NCBI GenBank assembly: GCA_027307115.1
Contig: DAHUXN010000013.1
Span: forward strand, 1 to 64,000
Direction of reading: 5' to 3'
From: Acidobacteriota bacterium
GTDB taxonomy: Bacteria; Acidobacteriota; Terriglobia; Acidiferrales; UBA7541
DNA length: 64,000 nucleotides
The translations under genes were made by a program, and so were the position numbers. Position 1 is the stretch's first letter, and each line of letters opens with the position of its first letter. Of the stretch, positions 24,037-34,244 are shown piece after piece. The notes beneath the pieces were generated by a model that was given only the letters and a program-made list of their open reading frames with translations, made no database searches and was not told the origin of the DNA.

Positions 24037-25248
24037 TCAGCGATGAGAAGCAAGCTTCCAGCAGTCTCTTGCAATCGCCCAATCTTCCTGTGCGGGAACA
24101 ATTAGGACGCGGACGGCGGAATTGCGAGCGGAGATTTCGCCATCCGCAGCAGGCCGCCGATTCTTTCGCGAGTCGAGTCTAAGACCGAGATATCCGAAGT
24201 TGGCGCAAGTTGCCGTCCGTACTTCCGGCGAATTTTCGCCAACTCCAGCGGTGAAGACCAAGGCGTCTATTCCATCCAGGACCGCAATCATCGCGCCGAT
24301 GCAGGAGACGACGCGATGAACAAATATCTGGAAGGCAAGCTTGGCACGCGTGTGGCCCCTCTTCATTGCTGCCACGATCTGCCGCATATCACCGGAGATG
24401 CCAGAGATTCCCAGGAGACCGGATTTTGTGTTCAGCAGTTGATCTAGGTCGCCTCCCGTCAGTTCACCTTGTCGCATCAAGTAAGTGAGGATGCCCGGGT
24501 CAATCGAGCCAGAACGGGTACCCATCATGAGTCCTTCCAGAGGAGTGAAACCCATAGTTGTATCCACGCTGTGGCCATTTCGGATCGCAGCCAGAGAGCA
24601 GCCGTTCCCGAGGTGGCAAGTAACCAGTTTGAGCGCAGATAGCCTCTTGCCGAGGAGTTGAGCCGTGCGCTCGGCGCAGTATTGATGATTGATTCCGTGG
24701 AAGCCGTAGCGGCGAATGCCGCGTGCGAGCCATTCGTAAGGTCCCGGATACACAAACGCGGATTCGGGCAGCCGGCTATGAAATCCGGTGTCAAATACAG
24801 CGACCTGCGGAACGGTTCCAAATCGCTTCTCTACAATCTCAATTCCTTCCATCTCGACACGATTATGCAGGGGTGCAAATGCAGACATCTTCGCGATGGC
24901 GGCCTTCACGTTAGATGTGATGATGGTCGGCTTCGCATATTTCGGCCCTCCGTTCACGATGCGGTGACCTACGATATCAATCCCGGAAGATTGAGAGACG
25001 GCGCGCGTCTTGCCAGAACACAGCGCGTCGAGCAACAAATCGATCCCTCGCTGGCGCGATCCAATCGCAGTCTGTTTTTCGAGCCTTTCACCCTGGGATG
25101 TTTGAACTTGCACCTCTGCTTGATCCCCGTTCCATTCGATTTTGCCTTTCCAAATGAGCGCAGGCGGAGATTTTGGGGCCGCGTTTGCAACGTGGTAGAG
25201 AGACATTTTCTGGCTGCTCGAACCGGAATTGAGCACCAGTATTTTCAT
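24037..25248 (-). CDS. ackA: Acetate kinase
   Basis: Converts acetyl phosphate + ADP to acetate + ATP. The 403-residue length is typical. It begins with the phosphate-binding strand MKILVLNSGSSSQK, carries the GHRIVNGG and FHGINHQY motifs, the AckA signature around THLGNGCSLAAI-type residues (here CHLGNGCSLAAI) with the substrate loop MGFTPLEGLMMGTRSGSIDP, and ends with the nucleotide-site FTAGVGENSPEVR. The ATG at 25248 is 4 bases after the phosphoketolase stop, so the two genes form one operon. Phosphoketolase supplies the acetyl phosphate. Confidence 0.96.
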   Translation of the reverse strand: MKILVLNSGSSSQKMSLYHVANAAPKSPPALIWKGKIEWNGDQAEVQVQTSQGERLEKQTAIGSRQRGIDLLLDALCSGKTRAVSQSSGIDIVGHRIVNGGPKYAKPTIITSNVKAAIAKMSAFAPLHNRVEMEGIEIVEKRFGTVPQVAVFDTGFHSRLPESAFVYPGPYEWLARGIRRYGFHGINHQYCAERTAQLLGKRLSALKLVTCHLGNGCSLAAIRNGHSVDTTMGFTPLEGLMMGTRSGSIDPGILTYLMRQGELTGGDLDQLLNTKSGLLGISGISGDMRQIVAAMKRGHTRAKLAFQIFVHRVVSCIGAMIAVLDGIDALVFTAGVGENSPEVRTATCANFGYLGLRLDSRKNRRPAADGEISARNSAVRVLIVPAQEDWAIARDCWKLASHR

Positions 25249-25252
25249 TTGC

Positions 25253-27652
25253 TTAGTAGGGCCACTTCCAATCGCGGATTTCCGGAAGGTCGTCTCCGTG
25301 CTCGCAGATGTATTCCTTGTGCTGGACCAACTTTTCTCGAAGAAAATGCTTGAAATGCGCGCCAATGCGTTCTAAGCGAGGAACGCGATCGACAACATCG
25401 CCTGCAAGGTGAAATCGGTCCAAATCATTCAGTACGGTCATATCGAACGGAGTCGTTGTTGTTCCTTCCTCTTTGTATCCGCGGACGTGAAGATTGTCGT
25501 GGTTTGTACGCCGGTAGGTGAGGCGATGGATCAGCCAGGGATAGCCGTGATAGGCGAATATGATTGGCTTGTCGGTTGTGAACATCGAATCGAAGTCGCG
25601 ATCAGAAAGCCCGTGTGGATGTTCGGTTGGGGACTGAATCGTCATCAAATCCACCACGTTGACGACGCGAATCTTGATGTCGGGGAAGTGTTGGCGAAGC
25701 AAATCCACGGCCGCGAGCGTCTCCAGAGTTGGAATATCCCCAGCGCAGGCCATGACGACATCCGGCTCTGCCCCTTGGTCGGTACAGGCCCATTCCCAAA
25801 TCCCAATTCCAGTCGTGCAGTGCTCGATGGCACTCTCCATGTCAAGCCACTGCAGCGCGGGTTGCTTGCCAGCGACAATCACATTCACATAGTTGCGGCT
25901 GCGCAGGCAATGATCGGCAACAGAAAGCAGCGTATTCGCGTCGGGAGGCAGGTACACGCGGACGATGTCGGCCTTCTTGTTAATCACATGATCGATGAAG
26001 CCAGGGTCTTGGTGTGTGAAACCATTATGGTCCTGCCGCCACACGTGCGACGTGAGCAAGTAATTCAACGAGGCGATCGGCCGCCGCCACGGAATCTTTC
26101 GCGTCACCTTCAGCCATTTCGCATGCTGATTGAACATGGAATCCACAATGTGAATGAACGCCTCGTAGCAGGAGAAAAAACCGTGCCGCCCCGTCAAAAG
26201 ATAGCCTTCCAGCCAACCCTGGCACATATGCTCGCTGAGGACTTCCATCACGCGGCCATTTGCTGAAAGATGCTCGTCAGTCGCCAGAATCGGTTCCATG
26301 AAGACTTTGTCGGTTGATTCGTACAATGCATCTAGGCGGTTCGATGCCGTCTCATCAGGACCCCATACCCGAAAGTTTTTGGATCCGGAGTTCAGTTTCA
26401 TTATGTCGCGCAGGAATTTTCCCAGGACGCGGGTCCCTTCCACGAATTGCGTCCCCGGTTTCACAACGTCGACGGCGTAGCTGCGAAAATCCGGAATGAC
26501 CAGATCCTTTAGCAGCAAGCCGCCATTGGCATGAGGGTTGGCGCCCATTCTGCGGTTGCCCTCTGGCGCGAGCTCCTTCAATTCTGGAACCAGTTTGCCT
26601 TTTTCATCGAAGAGCTCCTCGGGTTTGTAGCTCTTCATCCAATCTTCCAGGATTTTCAAATGGCCGGGACGTGATGCGAAATCTGTAATCGGAACCTGGT
26701 GTGCCCGCCACGTATCTTCGACCTGTTTTCCGTCCACCATTTTCGGCCCGGTCCATCCTTTCGGCGTCCGAAGAATAATGATCGGCCATTCAGGAGTGCC
26801 CGTTGACTTGCCCGCTCGCGCGTTGCGCTGAATCGTGTGGATTTCTCGAATCACCGTGTCGAGCGTGTGCGCCATCAGTTGGTGCATGCTCTGCGGTTCG
26901 CGGCCTTCCACAAAGTATGGTTTGTAGCCGTATCCTGTGAAAAGTTGAGTCAGCTGGGCGTCATCCATGCGGCCAAGCACCGTCGGATTTGCAATCTTGT
27001 AACCGTTCAAGTGCAGGATGGCAAGCACGGCGCCGTCGCCTGCCGGATTCAGAAACTTGTTCGAATGCCAACTCGCGGCGAGAGGGCCCGTTTCCGCTTC
27101 GCCGTCGCCGACCACACAGCAAACCAGGAGATTCGCATTATCAAACGCGGCGCCGTAGGCGTGCGCAATCGAATAGCCCAGTTCGCCGCCCTCATGAATC
27201 GAGCCCGGCGTCTCGGGAGCGACGTGGCTCGGAATGCCGCCCGGGAATGAGAATTGCTTGAACAGCTTCCGCATGCCGTCTTCTGTTTGTGAAATGTGCG
27301 GATAGAACTCGCTGTATGTGCCTTCTAGAAATGTGTTTCCCACCAGCCCCGGCCCTCCATGTCCGGGCCCGGTGATATAGATAACGTCCAGATCATGCTT
27401 CTTGATGAGACGATTGAAGTGAACGTAGATGAAGTTCAATCCGGGTGTAGTGCCCCAATGGCCCAGCAGCCGCGGCTTGATATGTTCGAGCTTCAGCGGT
27501 TCGCGCAGAAGAGGATTCTTCAGAAGGTAGATCTGCCCGACGGAGACATAATTTGCCGCACGCCAATACGCGTGCATCTTGTGCAGTTCTTCGGAGGACA
27601 GTGGTTGCTTGGACTCAGAGGGGCTTGCCGATCCTGCGGAAGCCGAAGCCAT
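25253..27652 (-). CDS. xfp: Xylulose-5-phosphate/fructose-6-phosphate phosphoketolase
   Basis: Thiamine-diphosphate enzyme that splits Xu5P or F6P with phosphate to acetyl phosphate plus GAP or E4P, a carbon-saving bypass of glycolysis. The 799-residue length matches the family. Seen motifs include the N-terminal [14 protein letters not shown]-like segment (here [14 protein letters not shown]), GHGGPG with nearby His residues, the ThDP motif [11 protein letters not shown], and the C-terminal [21 protein letters not shown] 8 bases before ATG 27652 fixes the start; an ATG 15 bases upstream lacks this spacing. First gene of xfp-ackA, divergent from crp/fnr, with two CRP/FNR boxes between. Confidence 0.97.
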   Translation of the reverse strand: MASASAGSASPSESKQPLSSEELHKMHAYWRAANYVSVGQIYLLKNPLLREPLKLEHIKPRLLGHWGTTPGLNFIYVHFNRLIKKHDLDVIYITGPGHGGPGLVGNTFLEGTYSEFYPHISQTEDGMRKLFKQFSFPGGIPSHVAPETPGSIHEGGELGYSIAHAYGAAFDNANLLVCCVVGDGEAETGPLAASWHSNKFLNPAGDGAVLAILHLNGYKIANPTVLGRMDDAQLTQLFTGYGYKPYFVEGREPQSMHQLMAHTLDTVIREIHTIQRNARAGKSTGTPEWPIIILRTPKGWTGPKMVDGKQVEDTWRAHQVPITDFASRPGHLKILEDWMKSYKPEELFDEKGKLVPELKELAPEGNRRMGANPHANGGLLLKDLVIPDFRSYAVDVVKPGTQFVEGTRVLGKFLRDIMKLNSGSKNFRVWGPDETASNRLDALYESTDKVFMEPILATDEHLSANGRVMEVLSEHMCQGWLEGYLLTGRHGFFSCYEAFIHIVDSMFNQHAKWLKVTRKIPWRRPIASLNYLLTSHVWRQDHNGFTHQDPGFIDHVINKKADIVRVYLPPDANTLLSVADHCLRSRNYVNVIVAGKQPALQWLDMESAIEHCTTGIGIWEWACTDQGAEPDVVMACAGDIPTLETLAAVDLLRQHFPDIKIRVVNVVDLMTIQSPTEHPHGLSDRDFDSMFTTDKPIIFAYHGYPWLIHRLTYRRTNHDNLHVRGYKEEGTTTTPFDMTVLNDLDRFHLAGDVVDRVPRLERIGAHFKHFLREKLVQHKEYICEHGDDLPEIRDWKWPY

Positions 27653-27783
27653 AGAGATGCCTCCCATTGCGGAGTCAAACGCCCGTGGCCGGAGTACTGA
27701 GCGATTACAATCATATCTCAATTGCTTTGCAACGGCAGAATCGCCACGCACTCGCACTATCCGCATTCACCGATGGCCGTAAC

Positions 27784-27819
27784 GTGACCTGTATCACGCG
27801 CGCACGTGACCTCTGTCAC
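27784..27819. promoter_or_regulatory. Tandem CRP/FNR-type boxes between xfp and the crp/fnr gene
   Basis: Two perfect GTGA-N6-TCAC dyads, GTGACCTGTATCAC (27784-27797) and GTGACCTCTGTCAC (27806-27819), have centres 22 bp apart. On the minus strand a GATAGT hexamer (27756-27761) places the first box at -41.5 and the second at -63.5 of a putative xfp-ackA promoter. The same boxes lie 50-85 bases before the regulator start, so autoregulation is possible. Confidence 0.7.
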
Positions 27820-27868
27820 TTGCGAAAGTGAAGATTCGATGCACACTCATACGAAGAAGGATCGACCA

Positions 27869-28660
27869 ATGGCGGACGAGAGCACCAGCGGCTTCAGAAT
27901 CGTTCCGCGCCGCAACGGGTGTACAATAGGGCGTGGTCCCTATATGCGCGCCCCTTATGGCTTGGAAATAATCGAAAATTGCCTTACTTGCCCGCATCTG
28001 CAAGACCGGGTTTTTTGTAATCTTTCGCCTCCAGCGTTGCAACGTCTTTCCGCTATTACGTCGGCTTCTTCTTATCCAAAAGGTGCAACGCTCTTCGTGG
28101 AAGGGCAAACTGCGCGAGGAGTGTTTGTTCTGTGCAATGGTCGGGTGAAACTTTCGACATCGTCAATCGACGGGAAAACTCTGATCGTCAGAATTGCGGA
28201 TCCGGGAGAAGTGCTGGGTTTGCCGGCCACGATTACAGGCAAACCGTACGAGCTCACCGCAGATGCGGTTGAGCCAGTGCAGGCGAATTTTATCTCACGG
28301 ACTGATTTTCTAAACTTTCTTCGCGACCATGGGGAAGCGGCTCTGCGCGTGGCCCAGCAATTGGGTGAAACCTACCACTCGGCTATTGCTGAAATGCGCT
28401 CCATTGGGCTCGCGCACTCCGCGGGAGAAAAACTCGCCCGGTTTCTGCTCGACTGGTGCGCCACCCATGGAAATGGAAAAGCAGAAACCAGCGCGAAATT
28501 GACGCTGACTCACGAGGAAATCGCCCAAATGATCGGGGCTTCCCGCGAGACGGTTACACGCCTTTTTACTGACTTCAAGAAGAAGCAACTATTGCAGATT
28601 AAAGGCTCGACGCTTGTTCTGTCTAACAAAGAAGCGCTTGAGCACCTGGCCGGAAGCTGA
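27869..28660 (+). CDS. Crp/Fnr-family regulator with FNR-like cysteines and CRP-type recognition helix
   Basis: The 263-residue transcription factor has an N-terminal Cys cluster (Cys38, Cys41, Cys50 in ENCLTCPHLQDRVFC), a cyclic-nucleotide-binding-fold sensor domain (about 55-170) and a winged HTH (about 195-255). The recognition helix ASRETVTRLF has Arg226, Glu227 and Arg231, the RE-xxx-R set that reads GTGA in E. coli CRP; FNR has Val/Ser in this area. Cysteines suggest an Fe-S cluster or redox sensing, but a fourth ligand is not obvious. MADEST at 27869 follows GAAGAAGG; starts at 27806 (GTG) and 27839 are possible but the first would overlap a box. Confidence 0.9.
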   Translation: MADESTSGFRIVPRRNGCTIGRGPYMRAPYGLEIIENCLTCPHLQDRVFCNLSPPALQRLSAITSASSYPKGATLFVEGQTARGVFVLCNGRVKLSTSSIDGKTLIVRIADPGEVLGLPATITGKPYELTADAVEPVQANFISRTDFLNFLRDHGEAALRVAQQLGETYHSAIAEMRSIGLAHSAGEKLARFLLDWCATHGNGKAETSAKLTLTHEEIAQMIGASRETVTRLFTDFKKKQLLQIKGSTLVLSNKEALEHLAGS

Positions 28661-28687
28661 ACCTCTGCCGCGGATCACGCTGCGCGG

Positions 28688-28784
28688 ACATTAGAACCCT
28701 TCGACTACAACCTCTATAGGACTGAACCAGCCCTTTCCCCAAGGATTGTTCGAGCGTCACAGCGATCGCGACCAGGTCACAGGG
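28688..28784. repeat. Dispersed intergenic element, copy A
   Basis: This stretch of about 97 bases begins 27 bases after the crp/fnr stop and aligns with 39621-39717 almost without gaps. Shared blocks include ACATTAG-ACCCTTCGA, ATAGGACTGAACCA and GAGCGTCACAGC. It carries two GTCAC half-sites 20 bases apart. Between two convergent genes there is no obvious need for a promoter, so a small RNA, a 3' UTR element or a regulatory repeat are all possible. Confidence 0.55.
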
Positions 28785-28850
28785 CCCACGCTTTAGCCTC
28801 CAAGATGCTGCGATGAGGAGAACAATCACCGCGCTTCCTGCCGAGGACCG

Positions 28851-29555
28851 CTACAAATGGCGCAAAGGTTCCTCGATCGTATCACCCGGAGTTCTCTTCG
28901 CGTCCCGCTCCAGCGATTTGGTTACCAGTTCCTTGGAACCGAGACCTACCGCCAGCGCCAAAGCGAAAACAATTCCACCGAAGAGAATTCCGAAAGCGAG
29001 CTCCACTATGCCCGCGGCAATCCTCAAATGTACCAGCGCCATTGCGACCGTTACCACCATTACGAGCCACCTGGTGCCGACGCTGAGCAGATGCGCGTAC
29101 CCCAAGTTCAAATTGACGGCTCCGATTAATACGCTCCTAGCCACGTAGCGAGCAACGACTGCTCCAATCGTCAGAATGATGATGGCGCCCACCACGTTCG
29201 GCACGTAGGCGAAGATGCTTCGCACCAACGAAGAGGTCATATCTGAATTGAAGGCCGCGATACCAATCAGAAATCCGGCCACGACAATCGCGCAAGCTAT
29301 CGTTCCCGACACGAGAAGCGTGGGGCTGTTTTGGGGCGACCACTCCGCCAAAGAGGAAAGGCCCCAACGGGATACTCGTTCATCGAAGCGTATACTCGAG
29401 AGCAAGCGCCGCATGATCATCCACACAATCCAAGCCAAGAGAAAAGAGATCAGAAGCGCTACCAAGAGGGCAATGAATCCAGGTACCAGAGTGGCCAGCC
29501 TGGTAACGAATCTGGTCGTGGACTGATACAATGCTTGCTTGACTTGTCCCCACAT
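28851..29555 (-). CDS. Integral membrane protein with MscS-like transmembrane helices
   Basis: The 234-residue protein has about five hydrophobic segments (about 24-50, 80-102, 113-140, 150-178 and 183-208). The last, GIVELAFGILFGGIVFALALAVGLGSKELV, is the Gly/Ala-rich helix pair typical of the conserved TM helix family of small mechanosensitive-channel homologues (CmpX-like), ending just after GLGSKE where MscS has its TM3. The MscS cytoplasmic cage is absent. It is last in the glgE-treS/mak-GT operon, 19 bases after the GT-like gene, which fits a role in osmotic stress. Confidence 0.75.
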   Translation of the reverse strand: MWGQVKQALYQSTTRFVTRLATLVPGFIALLVALLISFLLAWIVWMIMRRLLSSIRFDERVSRWGLSSLAEWSPQNSPTLLVSGTIACAIVVAGFLIGIAAFNSDMTSSLVRSIFAYVPNVVGAIIILTIGAVVARYVARSVLIGAVNLNLGYAHLLSVGTRWLVMVVTVAMALVHLRIAAGIVELAFGILFGGIVFALALAVGLGSKELVTKSLERDAKRTPGDTIEEPLRHL

Positions 29556-29574
29556 GATTCCCTCCTTTGCAGAC

Positions 29575-30825
29575 CTATGGATTGAAGCGATCCGGCCAAC
29601 GCCATCGCGACACCAGGTATGGCTTCCCCGTTTCGTAGGCTAGCGAGAGCCGCTCGAGACGCTGTTCGATCGCATTTTCCTCGGCCACTTCTAATTCGCG
29701 TGCGTAGGAAGCAACCCATCCCAGATACAGCGGCGTCAGCGACCGCAGAAGATGATCGCGGTTAATCGTTCGCAGACGATGAGCCAGGGCAAAATCGTAG
29801 ATGATGCGCACCCAGAGTTCGTCCGGGATATGGAACTGCCCGGTTGGCAGGCGCGCCAGTCTCCTGAGCTCCAATAAACTAGCAGGAGGCAGGACCAGTC
29901 CCCATATCTCTTGCAAGTCTCGAATGCCCAGTTGGAACGAATTCACCAACCGGTCGATCTCCACGGTTCCAGTCGTCTGAGGCGCCGACGTTGGCCGGCC
30001 CAGTATCTTCACTGGACTCGAGGTTCGCATTCTTTGCCAACAGGCTGCGTTCCTCTCCATGGCGAGGAAAATGGGTCCAAGGATCTCGCTGAGCAGGGAA
30101 CTAACAGTCGTCCAGTCGCTTGGAGGATAGCTGCGCGCTCCCAGATACGCTTGAGACGCTTGGAGGTTGCCGCACAAAACCAGTGGAACAAGTGACGCGA
30201 GCAAATGCATCCCGTTCCCGCCTGTCTTGTCATTCTGCTCTCCGTCCAGGAGTTTCTGGTAGAGTCTTTGAGAAATTCCCAAATCTGGTCCCATCGGATT
30301 TTGGATCCGCAATCCGTAAAGGCTTCGCGTAAGCGGGGAGATAATGCTGCTATTCAGAAGCCCTTCAAATTTCCGGCGGGCATAGCCCGGCGTGACAAAG
30401 TCACAACTCGCTTCGAGTAAGGGCTCCGCAAGCCGGCAAACCCATTTCGGCGGCGCCTGCTCCAGTTTGGAGGCAATGACACAGCATCCACGAACTTCAA
30501 GCCTCTTGCCAATTGTAAGAATGGATTGGTAAGCGGCCAGCATGCTCTCCACAGATGTCGTCGGTGAGCTTTGATTCTGCAAAGCCCAGGGGATTAGAGA
30601 TATCGAGTCCTGAGCGGGTGCATCGGAGCCGGTCGACGTCGCATCGGAAGCAAGGCGGTTCTGCAGCACTACGATTCGGGGACTTCCCGGGAGCGTTCGA
30701 AGGGCGGCACAGACCTCGGCAACGTCTTCGTGACTCAGATCGGCAACAATGCCGACCACAAGGTCAGCGTTATTGATTTGCCCGATTTCTTGCACCGCTT
30801 GTTGCGGAGCGGAGTCCACTTCCAA
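29575..30825 (-). CDS. Divergent GT2-like (GpgS/MgS-type) protein without a recognisable DXD motif
   Basis: The 416-residue soluble protein shows a GT-A-like N-terminal half. ADLVVGIVADL sits where family members read DVLVGIPSYNN, DFVTPGYARRKFEG (142-155) matches DFVTP-YAR-K, and PLTRSLYG (164-171) is followed by NPMGPDLGIS where active members have GGDFGFS. The sugar-nucleotide metal motif should fall near 116-121 but reads VIASKL, with no acidic pair. It may be catalytically changed or a non-catalytic partner. The C-terminal half is helical. Start is TTG 30825 with GAGG 7 bases upstream; no ATG is available after the in-frame stop. It lies 27 bases after treS-mak. Confidence 0.6.
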   Translation of the reverse strand: MEVDSAPQQAVQEIGQINNADLVVGIVADLSHEDVAEVCAALRTLPGSPRIVVLQNRLASDATSTGSDAPAQDSISLIPWALQNQSSPTTSVESMLAAYQSILTIGKRLEVRGCCVIASKLEQAPPKWVCRLAEPLLEASCDFVTPGYARRKFEGLLNSSIISPLTRSLYGLRIQNPMGPDLGISQRLYQKLLDGEQNDKTGGNGMHLLASLVPLVLCGNLQASQAYLGARSYPPSDWTTVSSLLSEILGPIFLAMERNAACWQRMRTSSPVKILGRPTSAPQTTGTVEIDRLVNSFQLGIRDLQEIWGLVLPPASLLELRRLARLPTGQFHIPDELWVRIIYDFALAHRLRTINRDHLLRSLTPLYLGWVASYARELEVAEENAIEQRLERLSLAYETGKPYLVSRWRWPDRFNP

Positions 30826-30852
30826 GGTTCGAACCTCAAGTTTCCGATTTTT

Positions 30853-33800
30853 TCACAACGACATTGACAGAATTCCCATCAAGGGAATTCGTAGCCAAGC
30901 GGGACGACTGTCCAGCTCATAGCGCACTTCATAAAGCACCTTGTCCAGCAAGAACGTATCCAGAAGCACGCGGAATTCCTCCGTGCTGGCCGGCACGAAG
31001 TCCACACTCCCGAACGTTTGCCGATACGCCCGCACGAATTCAGCGGAAACCGAGCGCTCCCAAAGTTGCGCCCAGGGTTGGAGCGTTTCAAAATCACCGG
31101 GATGTCTCGCAATGTAGGCAATCAGACTAGCGTATGCGGCATAGCTGAAGGAACGCACCATGCCAGCAACGTCCTTCAGCGGGCTTTGCTTGGATCGGCG
31201 GTATGCCAACGAGCGCGCCGGTTCTCCTTCGAAATCCAGAATCACGAAATCGGTCTTTACCCGCAGTACTTGCCCCAGATGATAGTCGCCGTGAATTCGG
31301 ATACGCTGCGTCCGAACGTTTGAGCTGCCCAGCGCTTCCAAACGCTGTAGGAACCGGCGGCGCCGAGTGAGTACGGCGCCAGCGATCTCGATTACTTCAT
31401 CGGACAAGTACGGCACCCGGTCTTTGAGAATATCGAAGACAGTCGATGCGTGTTGGCGAACGTCGGCCATCAACGTCTTCAGATCGTCGGTGCTCAAAGG
31501 CTCGGGCAAAAATGCCGGATCGCCAGCTGGCGATGCCATCGCCAAATGAAGTTCGGCGGTGCACCGGCCAAGGGCGGCGGCGGCATCCAGGTAAATGCCT
31601 ACGTGATCTCGCGCCCGCTGGGATGGCGGACGCTCGGCAAGTTCCATAATGTCGCGCAGTTCGCCGCTCAAGTTCTCGGGGAGAGCGAGGGGAGCACAGG
31701 CTTCGTAGTAGCGGTCGAGCTCTTCGATCGTCCACTTCCAGCCGTCGCCTTCGTTTGCAACCAGACCCTGCAAAATTCCCAGTGTCGAAGTGTTGCCATT
31801 CTCCGTCGGCGTGTACTCGATCAAGCCCGCAAAAGGTGGAACTCGATCGAAGCCTACCTTTTCGGTTAGGTGTCTTCCGATCTCACACTCGGGATTCACA
31901 CCAGTCTCCTGGCGACGGAACAGCTTCAAAATGAACCGGTCTCCAAAAAGGATCGACGTATTGCTCTGTTCCGCGGAGCCGCGTCGCACATGTAAGGACG
32001 TTCCTGCAGATCCCAAGACATCCTGAAAGGCCTTTCCCCGCACACCTCGTACAGCACCGTGGCGTGCTGGAATCTGTTCTTCGTTTTCGATCAATGCAAG
32101 CAATGCGGTGCAAGTTTCGTCGTCTAACACAGCATCGTGAAGCAAACCTGAGTTTTCCTGCACAACGACGGGGGCAATCACGGCGTTTGGAGTCGCGCGG
32201 CGCAATTCCTCTCCGCGCTCGCCCTGGGTCACTCCAAGTGTAAGCAGATAAGTGTCAGGCATTCCCGTGTTATACTGCACTTCCAGTAGTGCCAGTGCCG
32301 ATTTTGACGCCTCCAAAACGGCCCAGTCCAGAACTCGCATCGCTTTGATCTGGCGAGACTTCGCAGCGAACCAGCGCTGCGCCGGCAGATATTCCATGAG
32401 ATATGAGGTCTCGAGACGGCGGCCTTCCGTGCCTTCAAGGACAGTTCCCCAGTTATTCCCGAAAGGCAGCGGCGGATTTTCCGTGAGGCCCACGCCGGCA
32501 CTACTTGATTCTTGCTTGGAATGCAGCTCCAGCCACATGAAACCGTACGGAGCCAGCGTAAGCCGGTAGGGCTGCTGCTCCACGACGGGGAATTCCACAT
32601 AGCCCAACATCTCAATCGGGAGCATTCCCTCCAATCTCGATAGATCCAGATCGACGGGCTGAGCGAAGCGGGAAAGATTCGCGACGCACAGGATCTGCTC
32701 ATCTCCATCCCTCCGCAGATAGGCCAGCACCTTGCGATTCGCCGGATCGAGAAATTCAATGCCGCCACGGCCGAAAACGCGAAAGAGTTTTCGCAAAGCA
32801 ATCATGTTGCGCATCCAGTTCAAAAGCGATGACGGATCGCTTTGCTGAGCTTCCACGTTGATCGCTTCGTAGCCCCACACCGGGTCCATGATCACGGGAC
32901 TGTAAAGTTGTGCCGGAGTGGCGTTGGAGAATCCGGCATTCCTGTCGCCATTCCATTGCATCGGCGTTCTCACTCCGTTGCGGTCGCCAAGATATATGTT
33001 GTCGCCCATCCCGATTTCGTCGCCATAGTAGAGAATCGGGGCGCCTGGAAACGAGAAGAGCAGGCTGATCAGGAGCTCGATTCGCCTTCGATTGTTGTCG
33101 ACAAGAGGGGCCAGACGTCTGCGGATACCCAGATTGATGCGCATTCTCGGGTCGGCGCTATACGCCAGATACATGTAATCGCGTTCATCGTCCGTCACCA
33201 TTTCCAGCGTCAATTCATCATGGTTTCGCAAAAACAGGGCCCACTGGCAGGTTTCAGGAATGCTAGGCGTTTCCGCGATGATGTCGGTAATGGGCAGCCG
33301 GTCTTCCTGCCGCAGCGCCATATAAATGCGCGGCATCAATGGAAAGTGGAAGGCCATGTGGCATTCGTCCCCATCGCCGAAATATGGACGCACATCGGTC
33401 GGCCATTGGTTCGCCTCGGCAAGAAGCATACGGCCGGAGTAATTTGCATCGATCTCCTGCCGAAGTCTCTTGATGACGGCGTGCGTCTCTGGAAGATTTT
33501 CGCAACTCGTTCCTTCGCGCTCCACTAAATAAGGGATCGCGTCCACCCGCAAGGCGTCCACTCCCATATCCAGCCAGTACCGCATGACCTTGATGACTTC
33601 TTCGACTACTCTCGGGTTGTCATAGTTTAGGTCGGGTTGGTGCGAGAAAAACCGGTGCCAGTAATAGGCCTTGGCAACCGGATCCCACGTCCAATTGGAC
33701 TTTTCTGTGTCGCTGAAGATAATTCGGACGCCGCGGTATTTTTGGTCCGTATCACTCCAAACGTAAAAGTCGCGTTCCGGCGAACCGGTGGCAGCTTGAC

Positions 33801-34167
33801 GGGCGGCTTGAAACCATGGGTGTTCCTCGGAGGTGTGATTGATCACCAGCTCGATTACAACCTGAAGGCCTCGGTCGTGAGCGGCATCCAAAAACGATTG
33901 GAAGTCCTCTATCGTTCCATACATCGGATGAACGCCCAGATAGTCGGAGATATCGTATCCGTCATCCTTGAGCGGCGAAGGGAAGAAGGGCAACAACCAC
34001 AGACACGTGACGCCCAAGTCCTGGAGATAATCCAGTTTTTGGATCAGGCCGGGAAAATCACCGATTCCGTCGCCATTGCTGTCCTTAAACGCGCGCACGT
34101 GCAGCTCGTAAATGATCGCATCCTTGTACCAAAGAGGATCCGCCGCACTGCCCTGTCGCTTCGCCAT
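30853..34167 (-). CDS. treS: Trehalose synthase (TreS) fused to maltokinase
   Basis: The bifunctional 1104-residue enzyme has an N-terminal GH13 domain that interconverts trehalose and maltose: start [18 protein letters not shown], nucleophile Asp209 in LRVDAIPYL, acid Glu in LLAEANQWP, and RNHDELTLE. From about residue 560 comes a maltokinase (Mak/Pep2) domain with the aminoglycoside-phosphotransferase-like catalytic loop [11 protein letters not shown] and the metal-binding [10 protein letters not shown]. Together the two halves turn trehalose into maltose 1-phosphate, the substrate of GlgE encoded just upstream (77 bases). The fusion is common outside mycobacteria. Confidence 0.96.
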   Translation of the reverse strand: MAKRQGSAADPLWYKDAIIYELHVRAFKDSNGDGIGDFPGLIQKLDYLQDLGVTCLWLLPFFPSPLKDDGYDISDYLGVHPMYGTIEDFQSFLDAAHDRGLQVVIELVINHTSEEHPWFQAARQAATGSPERDFYVWSDTDQKYRGVRIIFSDTEKSNWTWDPVAKAYYWHRFFSHQPDLNYDNPRVVEEVIKVMRYWLDMGVDALRVDAIPYLVEREGTSCENLPETHAVIKRLRQEIDANYSGRMLLAEANQWPTDVRPYFGDGDECHMAFHFPLMPRIYMALRQEDRLPITDIIAETPSIPETCQWALFLRNHDELTLEMVTDDERDYMYLAYSADPRMRINLGIRRRLAPLVDNNRRRIELLISLLFSFPGAPILYYGDEIGMGDNIYLGDRNGVRTPMQWNGDRNAGFSNATPAQLYSPVIMDPVWGYEAINVEAQQSDPSSLLNWMRNMIALRKLFRVFGRGGIEFLDPANRKVLAYLRRDGDEQILCVANLSRFAQPVDLDLSRLEGMLPIEMLGYVEFPVVEQQPYRLTLAPYGFMWLELHSKQESSSAGVGLTENPPLPFGNNWGTVLEGTEGRRLETSYLMEYLPAQRWFAAKSRQIKAMRVLDWAVLEASKSALALLEVQYNTGMPDTYLLTLGVTQGERGEELRRATPNAVIAPVVVQENSGLLHDAVLDDETCTALLALIENEEQIPARHGAVRGVRGKAFQDVLGSAGTSLHVRRGSAEQSNTSILFGDRFILKLFRRQETGVNPECEIGRHLTEKVGFDRVPPFAGLIEYTPTENGNTSTLGILQGLVANEGDGWKWTIEELDRYYEACAPLALPENLSGELRDIMELAERPPSQRARDHVGIYLDAAAALGRCTAELHLAMASPAGDPAFLPEPLSTDDLKTLMADVRQHASTVFDILKDRVPYLSDEVIEIAGAVLTRRRRFLQRLEALGSSNVRTQRIRIHGDYHLGQVLRVKTDFVILDFEGEPARSLAYRRSKQSPLKDVAGMVRSFSYAAYASLIAYIARHPGDFETLQPWAQLWERSVSAEFVRAYRQTFGSVDFVPASTEEFRVLLDTFLLDKVLYEVRYELDSRPAWLRIPLMGILSMSL

Positions 34168-34244
34168 AAATACTTTCCTAAGACCTCAAGGAGTATTCCC
34201 AAACTACGGCTGGAAAAGGGGAAACTTCCGGTTAGAGGTGGTAA

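Noticed and set aside
25409-26266. 285-codon plus-strand open frame within xfp
   Set aside because: Antisense shadow of the phosphoketolase gene; no recognisable domain.
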